Source: Nitrospirae bacterium GWC2_57_9 | Lineage (GTDB): Bacteria > Nitrospirota > UBA9217 | Assembly (NCBI GenBank): GCA_001805085.1 | Contig: MHEA01000191.1 | Span: 1,072 to 13,439 of the forward strand | Length of the DNA: 12,368 nt | Direction: 5' to 3' | Program-made: the position numbers and the translations under genes | The notes under the pieces: generated by a model | Databases searched by the model: none | Seen by the model: only the letters and a program-made list of their open reading frames with translations | Told to the model about the DNA's origin: nothing | In this document: piece after piece, positions 1 to 5,553 of the stretch | How the letters are laid out: every line of letters begins with the position of its first letter | Position numbering within the stretch: the stretch's first letter is position 1

Positions 1-2
1 CG

Positions 3-221
3 TATGCATATGGTGATGCTCGTCGCGAGATTATCGACGATCTCAAGCATAAATCTCTCGAAACCAAACCGATTCAGCCTAATGACCTTGCTTACGGTTT
101 TATTTTCTTCCCGGCTGAAGCGAAAACCGCCAAGACACTTCGCCTGCAGCTTACTGAAAAGGAGACGGGCAAAACGCACGTCATTTCATTTGACCTGGGG
201 CAGCCCGTGGAACAGGGATAG
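3..221 (+). CDS. C-terminal part of an unrecognised protein (5' truncated by window edge)
   Basis: The reading frame is open from the first bases and ends in TAG at 219-221, giving 72 residues with no start in the window. The composition is protein-like: a charged start (ARREIIDDLKHK), a proline-containing linker, then AYGFIFFPAEAKTAKTLRLQL and a closing strand-like stretch ending FDLGQPVEQG. The pattern of a beta hairpin around FIFFPAE and alternating hydrophobic residues suggests the end of a small beta-sandwich domain, as in many secreted lipoproteins of unknown role, but that is inference. No family is named. The next gene converges on it from the minus strand, leaving only 37 bases between the two stops. 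Confidence 0.6.
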   Translation, partial: YAYGDARREIIDDLKHKSLETKPIQPNDLAYGFIFFPAEAKTAKTLRLQLTEKETGKTHVISFDLGQPVEQG

Positions 222-258
222 AGAGTCGACAGAGAACCGACCAGAATCGACGCCTTCT

Positions 259-828
259 CTATTCCCGCGGCGTGTTCGATCTGCAAATGATCTCCGCTGC
301 CTCTATGAGACCGGGCACGACATAGTCGGGCGTTCGAATCGGAGAGCGCACCCATTCCGTCTCGTTGCCGTTATCGATCAGGATCGTTCCGCACCCGGCC
401 CGTCTGCCTGCTTCCACGTCGTTCAGGATATCGCCGATCATCCAGGAGCCGGCGAGGTCCAGCCCGTGCTCCCGGGCAGCCTGCTCGATCAGGCCCGGTG
501 CCGGTTTTCTGCAGGTGCAGGCGGTCCGGGACCGGGGGACAACGGCTTCGGGATGATGAGGGCAATAGTAAAAAGCCCTGATCGGAATGCCGAAAGAGGC
601 GAGCAGCCGAGCCAGGAATCTCTCCGCCCTCTGCAGGTCCTGCAAGGAAAAGAGCCCTTTTGCCAGTCCCGGCTGATTGGAAATGACGATGAGAGGATGA
701 CCGGCTTGATGAAGGCGAAGAAGCGCCTCTGCGCACCCCGCAGTAAGTTCGATCTTCGAAGGATCGACGTTGTACGGGAAATTGTGAACGACTGTTCCGT
801 CCTTGTCCAGAAAGACCGCCTTGCGCAT
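259..828 (-). CDS. gmhB: HAD-family phosphatase, GmhB-like (D-glycero-D-manno-heptose-1,7-bisphosphate 7-phosphatase type)
   Basis: The 189-residue product has the full HAD set: FLDKDGT with nucleophile D8 and acid D10, motif II VISNQPG (S50-N51-Q52), motif III lysine K108 in CRKP, and motif IV GDILNDVEAG (D133, D137). A zinc loop C89-x-H91 with C104-x-C106 matches the spacing known for E. coli GmhB, and the length also matches (about 190). GmhB removes the C7 phosphate of heptose bisphosphate during LPS or glycan heptose synthesis in the cytoplasm. The anomer preference and a possible histidinol-phosphatase or other sugar-phosphatase role cannot be read here. The start ATG at 826-828 is chosen because it opens the HAD fold; GGGGGA and a farther AGGAG precede it, and the open frame upstream is not protein-like. 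No other heptose-pathway gene is in the window. Confidence 0.88.
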   Translation of the reverse strand: MRKAVFLDKDGTVVHNFPYNVDPSKIELTAGCAEALLRLHQAGHPLIVISNQPGLAKGLFSLQDLQRAERFLARLLASFGIPIRAFYYCPHHPEAVVPRSRTACTCRKPAPGLIEQAAREHGLDLAGSWMIGDILNDVEAGRRAGCGTILIDNGNETEWVRSPIRTPDYVVPGLIEAAEIICRSNTPRE

Positions 829-897
829 GCGTTTCCCCCGTTGCTCCTGTGCGAAGTCCTGCTCTAAAGATACCACGGAACCTGATTCGGGGAAGTA

Positions 898-926
898 TTG
901 CGCCGCAGGTACCGACAGCGTAGAAT
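898..926 (+). promoter_or_regulatory. weak sigma70-like promoter candidate
   Basis: TTGCGC at 898-903 (3 of 6 consensus matches), a 17-base spacer and TAGAAT at 921-926 (5 of 6). The -10 box directly abuts the ATG at 927, so transcription would begin near the second ATG at 933. It is listed only because it bears on the start of the small ORF that follows. Confidence 0.25.
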
Positions 927-1133
927 ATGGACATGAATAGCAGGTCAGATGAGATAAGACTCCGGTATCTCTACCGGAAGATGATAGTGATGGGCAGGGC
1001 GAAGGTGTCCTTCGAATCGGCTCGCGGGCTGGTGGGACCTGACTGTGCCTATCACCTCTACGGGACCATGAGCGCGAGGAGAACCTCTCGCTCAAATAAA
1101 AAGGCCGGCCGCAGACAACGCGACCGGACCTGA
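927..1133 (+). CDS. possible small basic protein, unrecognised
   Basis: A 68-codon ORF (66 codons from the second ATG at 933) ending in TGA at 1131-1133. The N-terminal two thirds looks protein-like (DEIRLRYLYRKMIVMGRAKV, then a Gly/Pro turn and AYHLYG). The tail is very basic (RRTSRSNKKAGRRQRDRT). Third codon positions are mostly G or C, as in neighbouring genes, while the overlapping minus-strand frame is low-complexity and unlike protein. Against it, there is no Shine-Dalgarno sequence before either ATG. The product would be a cytoplasmic, RNA- or DNA-binding-sized basic peptide if made. No family is recognised. It diverges from the HAD phosphatase gene. Confidence 0.35.
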   Translation: MDMNSRSDEIRLRYLYRKMIVMGRAKVSFESARGLVGPDCAYHLYGTMSARRTSRSNKKAGRRQRDRT

Positions 1134-1196
1134 AATTCTTTTGCCTTGACTCAAACGTTGAAAATAAACTTCACACTGGGCCGATCCTCCACCTGG

Positions 1197-1278
1197 GTCA
1201 TCCCCGAATGCTTCTATAAGGGATATGCCTTATCAAGCGTGAGAGCCAGATTCCCGCTCAGACCATTGCGGGAATGAC
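1197..1278. repeat. dispersed palindromic element (MITE/REP-like)
   Basis: This 82-bp non-coding unit is bounded by inverted ends: GTCATCCCCG at 1197-1206 and CGGGAATGAC at 1269-1278, 9 of 10 complementary. Inside are two further inverted repeats, ATAAGG/CCTTAT (1216-1233) and ATTCCCGC/GCGGGAAT (1250-1257 and 1268-1275). Elements with these GTCATTCCCGC ends are scattered through many Nitrospirota and deltaproteobacterial genomes; that comparison is from memory, not a search. It lies just past the pyrE stop and has no T-tract, so it is not a standard terminator. The rest of 1134-1299 shows no gene. Confidence 0.6.
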
Positions 1279-1299
1279 AGAAGAGGGAAGTGCTCAGTT

Positions 1300-1875
1300 T
1301 TACTTCAGCCCCCTGCTCCCCGGCTTTATCGGCGTGCTGCCTGCCTTGCAGAGAGGACAAACCTCCGGAGCATAGGTCGGGACATTCAGGGTAACCAGCG
1401 ACTTGTAGGGAACGCCCAACTCCGCCTTGCCGCCGGAACGGTCAACGAGGGACCCGGCAGCCACCGCCTCTCCGCCCGCCTGCTTCACGACCGCGATGGT
1501 CTCCTTCGTGGACTTCCCGGTCGTGATCACGTCCTCCACCACGAGCACCCGTTCTCCCTGCTTGATCGTGAATCCCCGTCTGAGCGTCAGTTCTCCGTTG
1601 ACCCGTTCCGCGAAGATCGCCCGTACGCCCAGGGCTCGCGCTGTTTCATGGGACACGAACACCCCGCCCAAAGCCGGCGCGATCACGACCTCGATCCTGG
1701 AATTCCTGAAATGATCGGCCAGCGCGGCGCAGAGCTTCGTGGCGATATCGGGCTGCTGCAGCACGAGGGCCGATTGCAGGTACTGCTCGCTGTGCAGGCC
1801 CGAGGAGAGCAGAAAATGTCCGGTCAGCAGGGCGCCGGTCTTTTTGTAGATGTCCAAAACTTCTTCTGATGTCAT
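1300..1875 (-). CDS. pyrE: orotate phosphoribosyltransferase
   Basis: PyrE joins orotate to PRPP to give OMP, the fifth step of UMP synthesis, in the cytoplasm. The 191-residue product carries the PRPP-binding signature VLVVEDVITTGKS (residues 110-122, acidic pair E114-D115), the early TGHFLLSSGLHSEQY segment and the VIAPALGGV loop. The C-terminus has a CPLC pair, common in the long bacterial form. The start ATG at 1873-1875 is preceded by AAAGGGG at a good distance; an in-frame start at 1920 would read into the upstream repeat and is rejected. It is the last gene of a cluster with pyrF, which ends 99 bases upstream, the gap being mostly a palindromic repeat. Confidence 0.96.
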   Translation of the reverse strand: MTSEEVLDIYKKTGALLTGHFLLSSGLHSEQYLQSALVLQQPDIATKLCAALADHFRNSRIEVVIAPALGGVFVSHETARALGVRAIFAERVNGELTLRRGFTIKQGERVLVVEDVITTGKSTKETIAVVKQAGGEAVAAGSLVDRSGGKAELGVPYKSLVTLNVPTYAPEVCPLCKAGSTPIKPGSRGLK

Positions 1876-1897
1876 GATTACCCCTTTAATAATATTC

Positions 1898-1975
1898 GCC
1901 ACCGAGATCACCGAGGACACCGAGAAGGCAAGCTTGTTCTTCGCAGTCCTCTGCGACCTCTGTGCCCTCTGTGGC
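1898..1975. repeat. period-9 palindromic repeat between pyrF and pyrE
   Basis: The left arm (1898-1924) is GCC followed by three 9-bp units of the form CACCGAGNN. The right arm (1949-1975), read on the minus strand, is GCC followed by units of the form CACAGAGNN, the third degenerate. By eye the arms pair at 20 of 27 positions, with a central spacer of 24 bp. Elements of this CACAGAG/CACCGAG kind are known as dispersed repeats in several anaerobe genomes (recall, not search). The right end overlaps the last base of the pyrF stop codon; the left end lies about 12 bp upstream of the pyrE ribosome site, so a folded RNA hairpin would sit in the intercistronic message. Confidence 0.72.
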
Positions 1976-2727
1976 TAAGATGTTTTTGTCATTTCCTGAA
2001 CGATCTTCTCCACCGCCGCCTTCCGGTCCTCCGCCTTGAGCACGGGCCTGCCTACGACGATATAGTCGGCTCCCGAAGCGATTGCCTCGGCAGGGGTCAT
2101 GATCCGCTTCTGGTCGTCCTTGGCAGCCCAGGAGGGCCGTACGCCCGGGGTCAGGACCACGAATTCCCCGCGCACCGACCGCCGGAGCATCCTGATCTCC
2201 TGCGGCGAAGCCACCACGCCGTGCATGCCCGCCCGCTGTGCCATCCGGGCAAGATGATTCACCTCGCGCTGCAGGGAACGGGTTATCTTCAGTTCGCGGC
2301 GCAGGCTCTGCTCGTCCATGCTGGTCAGGACCGTCACAGCCAGCGCCACCGGAACCGGTCTGCCGAGCTTTGCCGCAGTCTCTCCTGCCGACTGTGCGGC
2401 TGCTTTCATCATATCGAAGCCGCCCAGGGCGTGGACATTGAAGATGCTCACTCCCAGTTTCACGGCCTCTGCGGATGCCTTTGCCACGGTGTTGGGAATG
2501 TCGTGATATTTCAGGTCCAGGAACACTTTTCCGCCCTTGTCGATAATGCGGCGGACGATATCAGGTCCATAGGCCGTGAACAGCTGATGACCGACCTTGA
2601 ACAGGCCGACCGAGTCCTTCAGCTGGTCCACGATTGCAAGCGCGTCCCGGTCGGAATCGAGATCGAGAGCGAGGACAATGCGGTCCCTGGCGGACCCTGT
2701 GGACATTCGATCAGATGATTTAGTCAT
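1975..2727 (-). CDS. pyrF: orotidine 5'-phosphate decarboxylase
   Basis: PyrF decarboxylates OMP to UMP, the last step of de novo pyrimidine synthesis. The 250-residue product has the catalytic segment DLKYHDIPNTV (D71, K73, D76), the early substrate aspartate in LALDLDS, the phosphate-loop region TPGVRPSW and the closing VVGRPVLKA. The length is at the usual upper end for the bacterial form. ATG at 2725-2727 is chosen because GTAGGAG precedes it closely; a second Met seven codons on (2706) is possible and would also keep the whole fold. The gene follows the DUF3786 gene by 34 bases and precedes pyrE, so co-transcription is likely. Its last codons and TAG stop run into the palindromic repeat. 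Confidence 0.96.
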   Translation of the reverse strand: MTKSSDRMSTGSARDRIVLALDLDSDRDALAIVDQLKDSVGLFKVGHQLFTAYGPDIVRRIIDKGGKVFLDLKYHDIPNTVAKASAEAVKLGVSIFNVHALGGFDMMKAAAQSAGETAAKLGRPVPVALAVTVLTSMDEQSLRRELKITRSLQREVNHLARMAQRAGMHGVVASPQEIRMLRRSVRGEFVVLTPGVRPSWAAKDDQKRIMTPAEAIASGADYIVVGRPVLKAEDRKAAVEKIVQEMTKTS

Positions 2728-2761
2728 TGCTCCTACGGATTCTAGGCAAGCCGGCGATGCC

Positions 2762-3331
2762 TCAATAGATCCTGAGAAGGCTCAGGACCCTGTCCTTGAA
2801 GATCTCGGCCAGCAGCTGCAGGCTGGAGACGCTCAGGAACTCATGGGCATTGTTCGAGAACAGGACCCAGACCTCGGCCGGAAAATCCTGTGTCTCCTGC
2901 GACATTTCCACGCGCAAATAGACCTTCGGAAGCGCGCGAACCGTCATCGCCATGTCGCTGCCGATCAGGCTCGGCACTGCTTTGGCGTCGAACAGGGGCA
3001 GGATCGCATTCGCCCTCGTGATCACCTCGGCGGCATACTGGGTAACGGGCAGCTCCACTTTTTGCCTGAATTCCGGGAAAGGGGTGCCGGCGAAATCGCC
3101 GAGCGTGCGCCAGGGCAGGACCGTGAGCGAGTTGCCGGTCGAGAACAGATAATCGATGATCACCGCAGCGTGGCTGTCGGGGGCTTTCTGGCCGTGCAGG
3201 GTAATACCGTCGTGACGGATTATGTACTCCTGGCCGAGCATGGCCAGGAGCAGAGCATCCTGCTCTTCGTTATAAAGGGCGCTGATGCGCTCTGCGAGAC
3301 CTGAGAAAGAGGCAAGTTCCAGGGCTTTCAC
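2762..3331 (-). CDS. DUF3786-like protein of unknown function
   Basis: The 189-residue soluble protein has no signal peptide or membrane segment. Its layout resembles DUF3786: a GQEYIIRHDG strand pair near residue 35, a VIIDYLFSTGNSL segment, WRTLGDF, then FDAKAVPSLIGSDMAMTVRALP and the long acidic-to-hydrophobic stretch YLRVEMSQETQDFPAEVWVLF before a C-terminal helix. DUF3786 members are small cytoplasmic proteins, often in anaerobes, with no settled function. The start is a GTG at 3329-3331 with GGAG six bases ahead. It is the first gene after a strong promoter and leads into pyrF (34-base gap), which ties it to the pyrimidine operon by position only. Family assignment is moderately sure; no role is proposed. 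Confidence 0.8.
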   Translation of the reverse strand: MKALELASFSGLAERISALYNEEQDALLLAMLGQEYIIRHDGITLHGQKAPDSHAAVIIDYLFSTGNSLTVLPWRTLGDFAGTPFPEFRQKVELPVTQYAAEVITRANAILPLFDAKAVPSLIGSDMAMTVRALPKVYLRVEMSQETQDFPAEVWVLFSNNAHEFLSVSSLQLLAEIFKDRVLSLLRIY

Positions 3332-3364
3332 TATCCGCTCCGATTCAAGGATTTACCGCAGCAA

Positions 3365-3393
3365 ATTATACCGGTAACGGGCCGAAAGAACAA
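3365..3393 (-). promoter_or_regulatory. sigma70-type promoter for DUF3786-pyrF-pyrE
   Basis: On the minus strand a perfect TATAAT (3365-3370) follows a 17-base spacer and TTGTTC (3388-3393, 3 of 6 matches). The start point would be near 3358, giving a leader of about 27 bases before the GTG start. It lies between the upstream terminator and the first gene, the expected place. Confidence 0.65.
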
Positions 3394-3394
3394 T

Positions 3395-3427
3395 AAAAAA
3401 AGCGTTCCTCCCGCAGGCTGCGGAAGG
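3395..3427 (-). terminator. intrinsic terminator after the PATAN gene
   Basis: On the minus strand CCTTCCGCA and TGCGGGAGG form a 9-pair stem (one G-U) with a GCC loop (3407-3427), then AACGC and seven Ts (3395-3401). The stem begins immediately after the PATAN stop codon and separates the beta-barrel/PATAN unit from the pyrimidine unit. Confidence 0.8.
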
Positions 3428-3910
3428 CTATGCTTCCCTCTTGATCCTCGCTATGATCTCCGCGATCAGGTCCTGCAGGTTGAACTGCAGCTCTATGACG
3501 TCAGGGGGGACCTGCTCTGCGAACCGGTATTCAGCTACATCCCACAGGAACAAGCTGTAAATGATGTCCTTGACCTGCATCTTCAGGCCCAAATAAAGGT
3601 CCTTCGGGGAAACGTACCCGTTCTCGACAAGGATGGCGCCGATCTTCTTGAGACGCTGTTTCTGGAACAGGACCAGTCCTTTTTCAAGGTCCTCCCGGGT
3701 GAGAAACCCCGCCTTGACCAGCACTTCTCCGAGGCGGTCCTGGACGTCATTGGAAGTGGCGAATACGATGTGACCGTTCTTGAAATGGACCGATTTTTCG
3801 ATTGAACCGAGGCGGACGGAGAGCGTGCCTGTTATGGCCGCATATTGCAGCATCTGCAGGACGTTCGGAAGGGCTACACTGTTTGTATCACCGGACAGCT
3901 GAAAGGGCAT
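3428..3910 (-). CDS. PATAN (DUF4388) protein with GspE-N-like repeats
   Basis: The 160-residue soluble protein opens with the DUF4388/PATAN pattern: FQLSGDTNSVALPNVLQML, AAITGTLSV, then VHFKNGHIVFATSN. Residues 59-105 hold two tandem MshEN/GspE-N-like helical units, RLGEVLVKAGFLTREDLEKGL and KIGAILVENGYVSPKDLYLGL, followed by a helix pair and WDVAEYRF. PATAN domains occur in gliding, signalling and type IV pilus-related proteins and are thought to mediate protein contacts; the partner is unknown here. The ATG at 3908-3910 is preferred because it opens the domain; an in-frame ATG at 3964, five bases past the beta-barrel stop, would add 18 residues and could be used by reinitiation. Neither has a strong ribosome site. 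An intrinsic terminator follows directly. Confidence 0.85.
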   Translation of the reverse strand: MPFQLSGDTNSVALPNVLQMLQYAAITGTLSVRLGSIEKSVHFKNGHIVFATSNDVQDRLGEVLVKAGFLTREDLEKGLVLFQKQRLKKIGAILVENGYVSPKDLYLGLKMQVKDIIYSLFLWDVAEYRFAEQVPPDVIELQFNLQDLIAEIIARIKREA

Positions 3911-3969
3911 GACTTCGGTTACCTGCGGAAGGAGATCCTGCCCCGCGGGGCGGATCGTCCTCATCGGCG

Positions 3970-4617
3970 CTAATACTCGAACCTGATGCCCACACCGCCG
4001 AGGTTGCTGTCCCCGCCCTTGTACTCGAGCAGAAACATGAACTTCTCACTCAGTTTCCATTGGAGCCCGGCGATAACATAGAAAGCGGTATCGTTCCGGG
4101 GAACGCCCGAGCCGTATATGGCGGACATTTCGAGTCCACCGTAGGGCGTCAGCTTGTACCCCCGTTCGGTAAGGGGGATGTTCTTGCTCACGAGCGTGGA
4201 GAAGGTTACCTCGCTGGCATTCTTGCTGTTCATGATCGTATTGTCGAACCCGACATCCACGGCCATATCAACCGGGATCCCCTCGGTTTCCTTTACGAGC
4301 TGATATTTCAGATCGACGCCGATGAGCGCGCCGACCTTGTCGCCGGTTCCGAATTTGACGTCGTCCCGAAAATCCGCCGAGGTTGCCCCGATCTTGAAGC
4401 CGACCTCCGCCAGTGCTCCCAGGCCGTACCGGATCGCCGGATAATAGCTCTTGTAGTCCTCGCCCAGCGTAAAATGCACCCCCGTCTGGGTCATCCCGGG
4501 ATCGAGGCTTTCGGCAGTTGTAAACTCGTTCTGGGTAAAATGGACGAATGCTGATGCTTGCCCTGCTCCCGACAGCAGCAGGCCAAACAGAAATAGCGTG
4601 ACCGTTTTTTTCATCAT
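3970..4617 (-). CDS. outer-membrane beta-barrel protein, unknown function
   Basis: The 215-residue product starts with a clear signal peptide: MMKK, a hydrophobic core (VTLFLFGLLLSG) and a likely signal-peptidase I site after ASA (residue 23). The mature part alternates short amphipathic strands and Gly/Asp turns (GVHFTLGEDYKSYYPAIRY, LIGVDLKYQLV, YGGLEMSAIYGSG, YVIAGLQWKLSEKFMFLLEY) and ends GGVGIRFEY with a terminal aromatic residue, as expected for a BamA-assembled barrel of about eight to ten strands. The start is one of two adjacent ATGs (4617 or 4614) behind GGAGGAG. No catalytic residues are recognised, so pore, adhesin or lipid-A enzyme cannot be separated. A strong promoter lies upstream, and the PATAN gene follows within 60 bases. 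Confidence 0.85.
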   Translation of the reverse strand: MMKKTVTLFLFGLLLSGAGQASAFVHFTQNEFTTAESLDPGMTQTGVHFTLGEDYKSYYPAIRYGLGALAEVGFKIGATSADFRDDVKFGTGDKVGALIGVDLKYQLVKETEGIPVDMAVDVGFDNTIMNSKNASEVTFSTLVSKNIPLTERGYKLTPYGGLEMSAIYGSGVPRNDTAFYVIAGLQWKLSEKFMFLLEYKGGDSNLGGVGIRFEY

Positions 4618-4651
4618 TACTCCTCCGAATGTTACAGCGTTGCGGCGACTG

Positions 4652-4680
4652 AATATAGCATCAATTTGCATTCTTGACAA
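4652..4680 (-). promoter_or_regulatory. strong sigma70-type promoter for the beta-barrel gene
   Basis: On the minus strand TTGTCA (4675-4680, 5 of 6) and TATATT (4652-4657, 5 of 6) are 17 bases apart. The predicted start near 4645 leaves a leader of about 28 bases containing GGAGGAG. The PATAN gene is probably read from it too. Confidence 0.75.
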
Positions 4681-4770
4681 GGGAAAAACCGGAAAGATGC
4701 AGGCAGGCCGCTGGGGCACGCCCCGAGGACTGACCGATGGCGACAGTAGTTGATCAGCGAGATCGCTTTA

Positions 4771-5307
4771 TCACGACTCTTTGCTCAGCTCGATATTCCA
4801 GTACAGGTAATCCCGCCAGCTGAGAGGAGCGTTCTTGATGCCGAAGGTCATCGTCACGACAGGCATCCACCCGGGCTTGAGCGGCGGCCTGATCAGCCGC
4901 ATTCCCGCCTGCTGCGGCGTCCTTCCGCCCTTCCTGTTGTTGCAGGACAGGCAGGCGGTGACGATGTTCTCCCATGTCGCCTGTCCGCCCTGTACCTGGG
5001 GAACGACATGATCGAAGGTAAGGTCCTCGGCTGGATACTTGATGCCGCAGTACTGGCACGTATATTTATCGCGCTGGTAGATGTTGGCCCGGGAGAACCG
5101 GACCTCCCTGCTTGCACGCCGGACTTTTACGAGTTTGAGGAGTCGGAGGATGGAGGGAAGCTTGAAGGTAATTGAAATACCGCGAATATCGCGGTCGTAG
5201 AAGTCAATCACTTCCACCTTGCCCTGGGTCAGCAGCGTAATGGCTCGTTGCCAGGAAATGATCTTTAACGGCTCAAATGTTGCATTCAGGAGAAGCGTGC
5301 GTTCCAT
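4771..5307 (-). CDS. HNH endonuclease family protein
   Basis: The 178-residue protein belongs to the stand-alone HNH family that begins LLLNATFEPLKIISWQRAI. The nuclease core runs from about residue 75: RDKYTCQYCG (C84, C87), DLTFDHVVP (D99, catalytic H100), ATWENIVTACLSCNNRKG (N114, C119, C122, N123). The four cysteines form the zinc ribbon that braces the beta-beta-alpha metal fold. All key residues are present, so it should be an active metal-dependent nuclease; its target is unknown, and relatives are widespread single-copy chromosomal genes rather than clear restriction enzymes. The start ATG (5305-5307) follows AAAGGGG. The gene is transcribed divergently from the HEAT-like gene. No methyltransferase or other restriction-modification partner is adjacent. 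Confidence 0.92.
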   Translation of the reverse strand: MERTLLLNATFEPLKIISWQRAITLLTQGKVEVIDFYDRDIRGISITFKLPSILRLLKLVKVRRASREVRFSRANIYQRDKYTCQYCGIKYPAEDLTFDHVVPQVQGGQATWENIVTACLSCNNRKGGRTPQQAGMRLIRPPLKPGWMPVVTMTFGIKNAPLSWRDYLYWNIELSKES

Positions 5308-5379
5308 TGCAACCCCTTTAGAATACCAAAGATATACGGTTGAGTATCCCGGGTGAGCAAAAATCATCTAAAATTCATG

Positions 5380-5394
5380 TTGTTAAGCTAACAA
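5380..5394. promoter_or_regulatory. inverted repeat, candidate operator
   Basis: TTGTTA-AGC-TAACAA is a perfect 6+6 inverted repeat with a 3-base centre. It overlaps the -10 box (5393-5398) and the predicted start of the HNH promoter, where a repressor would block it. The binding protein is unknown; a chance AT-rich palindrome remains possible. Confidence 0.4.
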
Positions 5395-5421
5395 AATACA
5401 TAAAACTTAAGGATTTGTCAA
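5393..5421 (-). promoter_or_regulatory. promoter for the HNH gene
   Basis: On the minus strand a perfect TTGACA (5416-5421) is followed after 17 bases by TATTTT (5393-5398, 4 of 6). The start point near 5386 gives a leader of about 78 bases. The -35 box overlaps the -35 box of the opposite promoter by five bases. Confidence 0.6.
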
Positions 5422-5443
5422 TAGGCTTGAAAATCCGTATAAT
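5415..5443 (+). promoter_or_regulatory. strong promoter for the HEAT-like gene
   Basis: TTGTCA (5415-5420, 5 of 6), a 17-base spacer and a perfect TATAAT (5438-5443). The predicted start near 5450 gives a leader of roughly 85-105 bases that contains a hairpin. This rules out the TTG at 5446 as a translation start. Confidence 0.72.
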
Positions 5444-5512
5444 GGTTGAGATCCCGCACTAAGATGCAGCGGATCTCGATTCTCAGGGTAAAAACAGTAT
5501 CGTATTCGTTCG

Positions 5513-5536
5513 CATTCCCCGCGTTTACGGGGAATG
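5513..5536 (+). promoter_or_regulatory. leader hairpin before the HEAT-like gene
   Basis: CATTCCCCG and CGGGGAATG are perfect 9-base inverted arms around a 6-base loop (CGTTTA). The right arm contains the only G-rich stretch near the start and touches an in-frame GTG at 5536, so folding would hide a possible ribosome site. There is no T-tract, so it is not a terminator. Its role is inferred from position. Confidence 0.5.
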
Positions 5537-5553
5537 TGCTCACTCCAGAATTC

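Noticed and set aside
4..867. Plus-strand open frame of 287 codons at the left edge
   Set aside because: It overlaps both the real partial gene in another frame and the GmhB-like gene antisense. The residue make-up is unlike a folded protein.
371..934. Second minus-strand frame over the HAD phosphatase
   Set aside because: It is out of frame with the complete HAD motifs and rich in Arg/Ser/Pro.
4707..4725. GGGGCACGCCCC palindrome downstream of the HNH gene as a terminator
   Set aside because: There is only a short 4-5 bp stem and no T-tract follows on either strand.
4771..5307. HNH nuclease as part of a restriction or defence island
   Set aside because: There is no methyltransferase, helicase or mobile gene nearby, and its family is a common lone chromosomal gene.
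5511..5540. Single repeat resembling a type I-E CRISPR repeat (TTCCCCGCG...CGGGGAA)
   Set aside because: Only one copy is present, with no spaced second copy and no cas genes. Position and perfect 9-bp stem fit a leader hairpin better.
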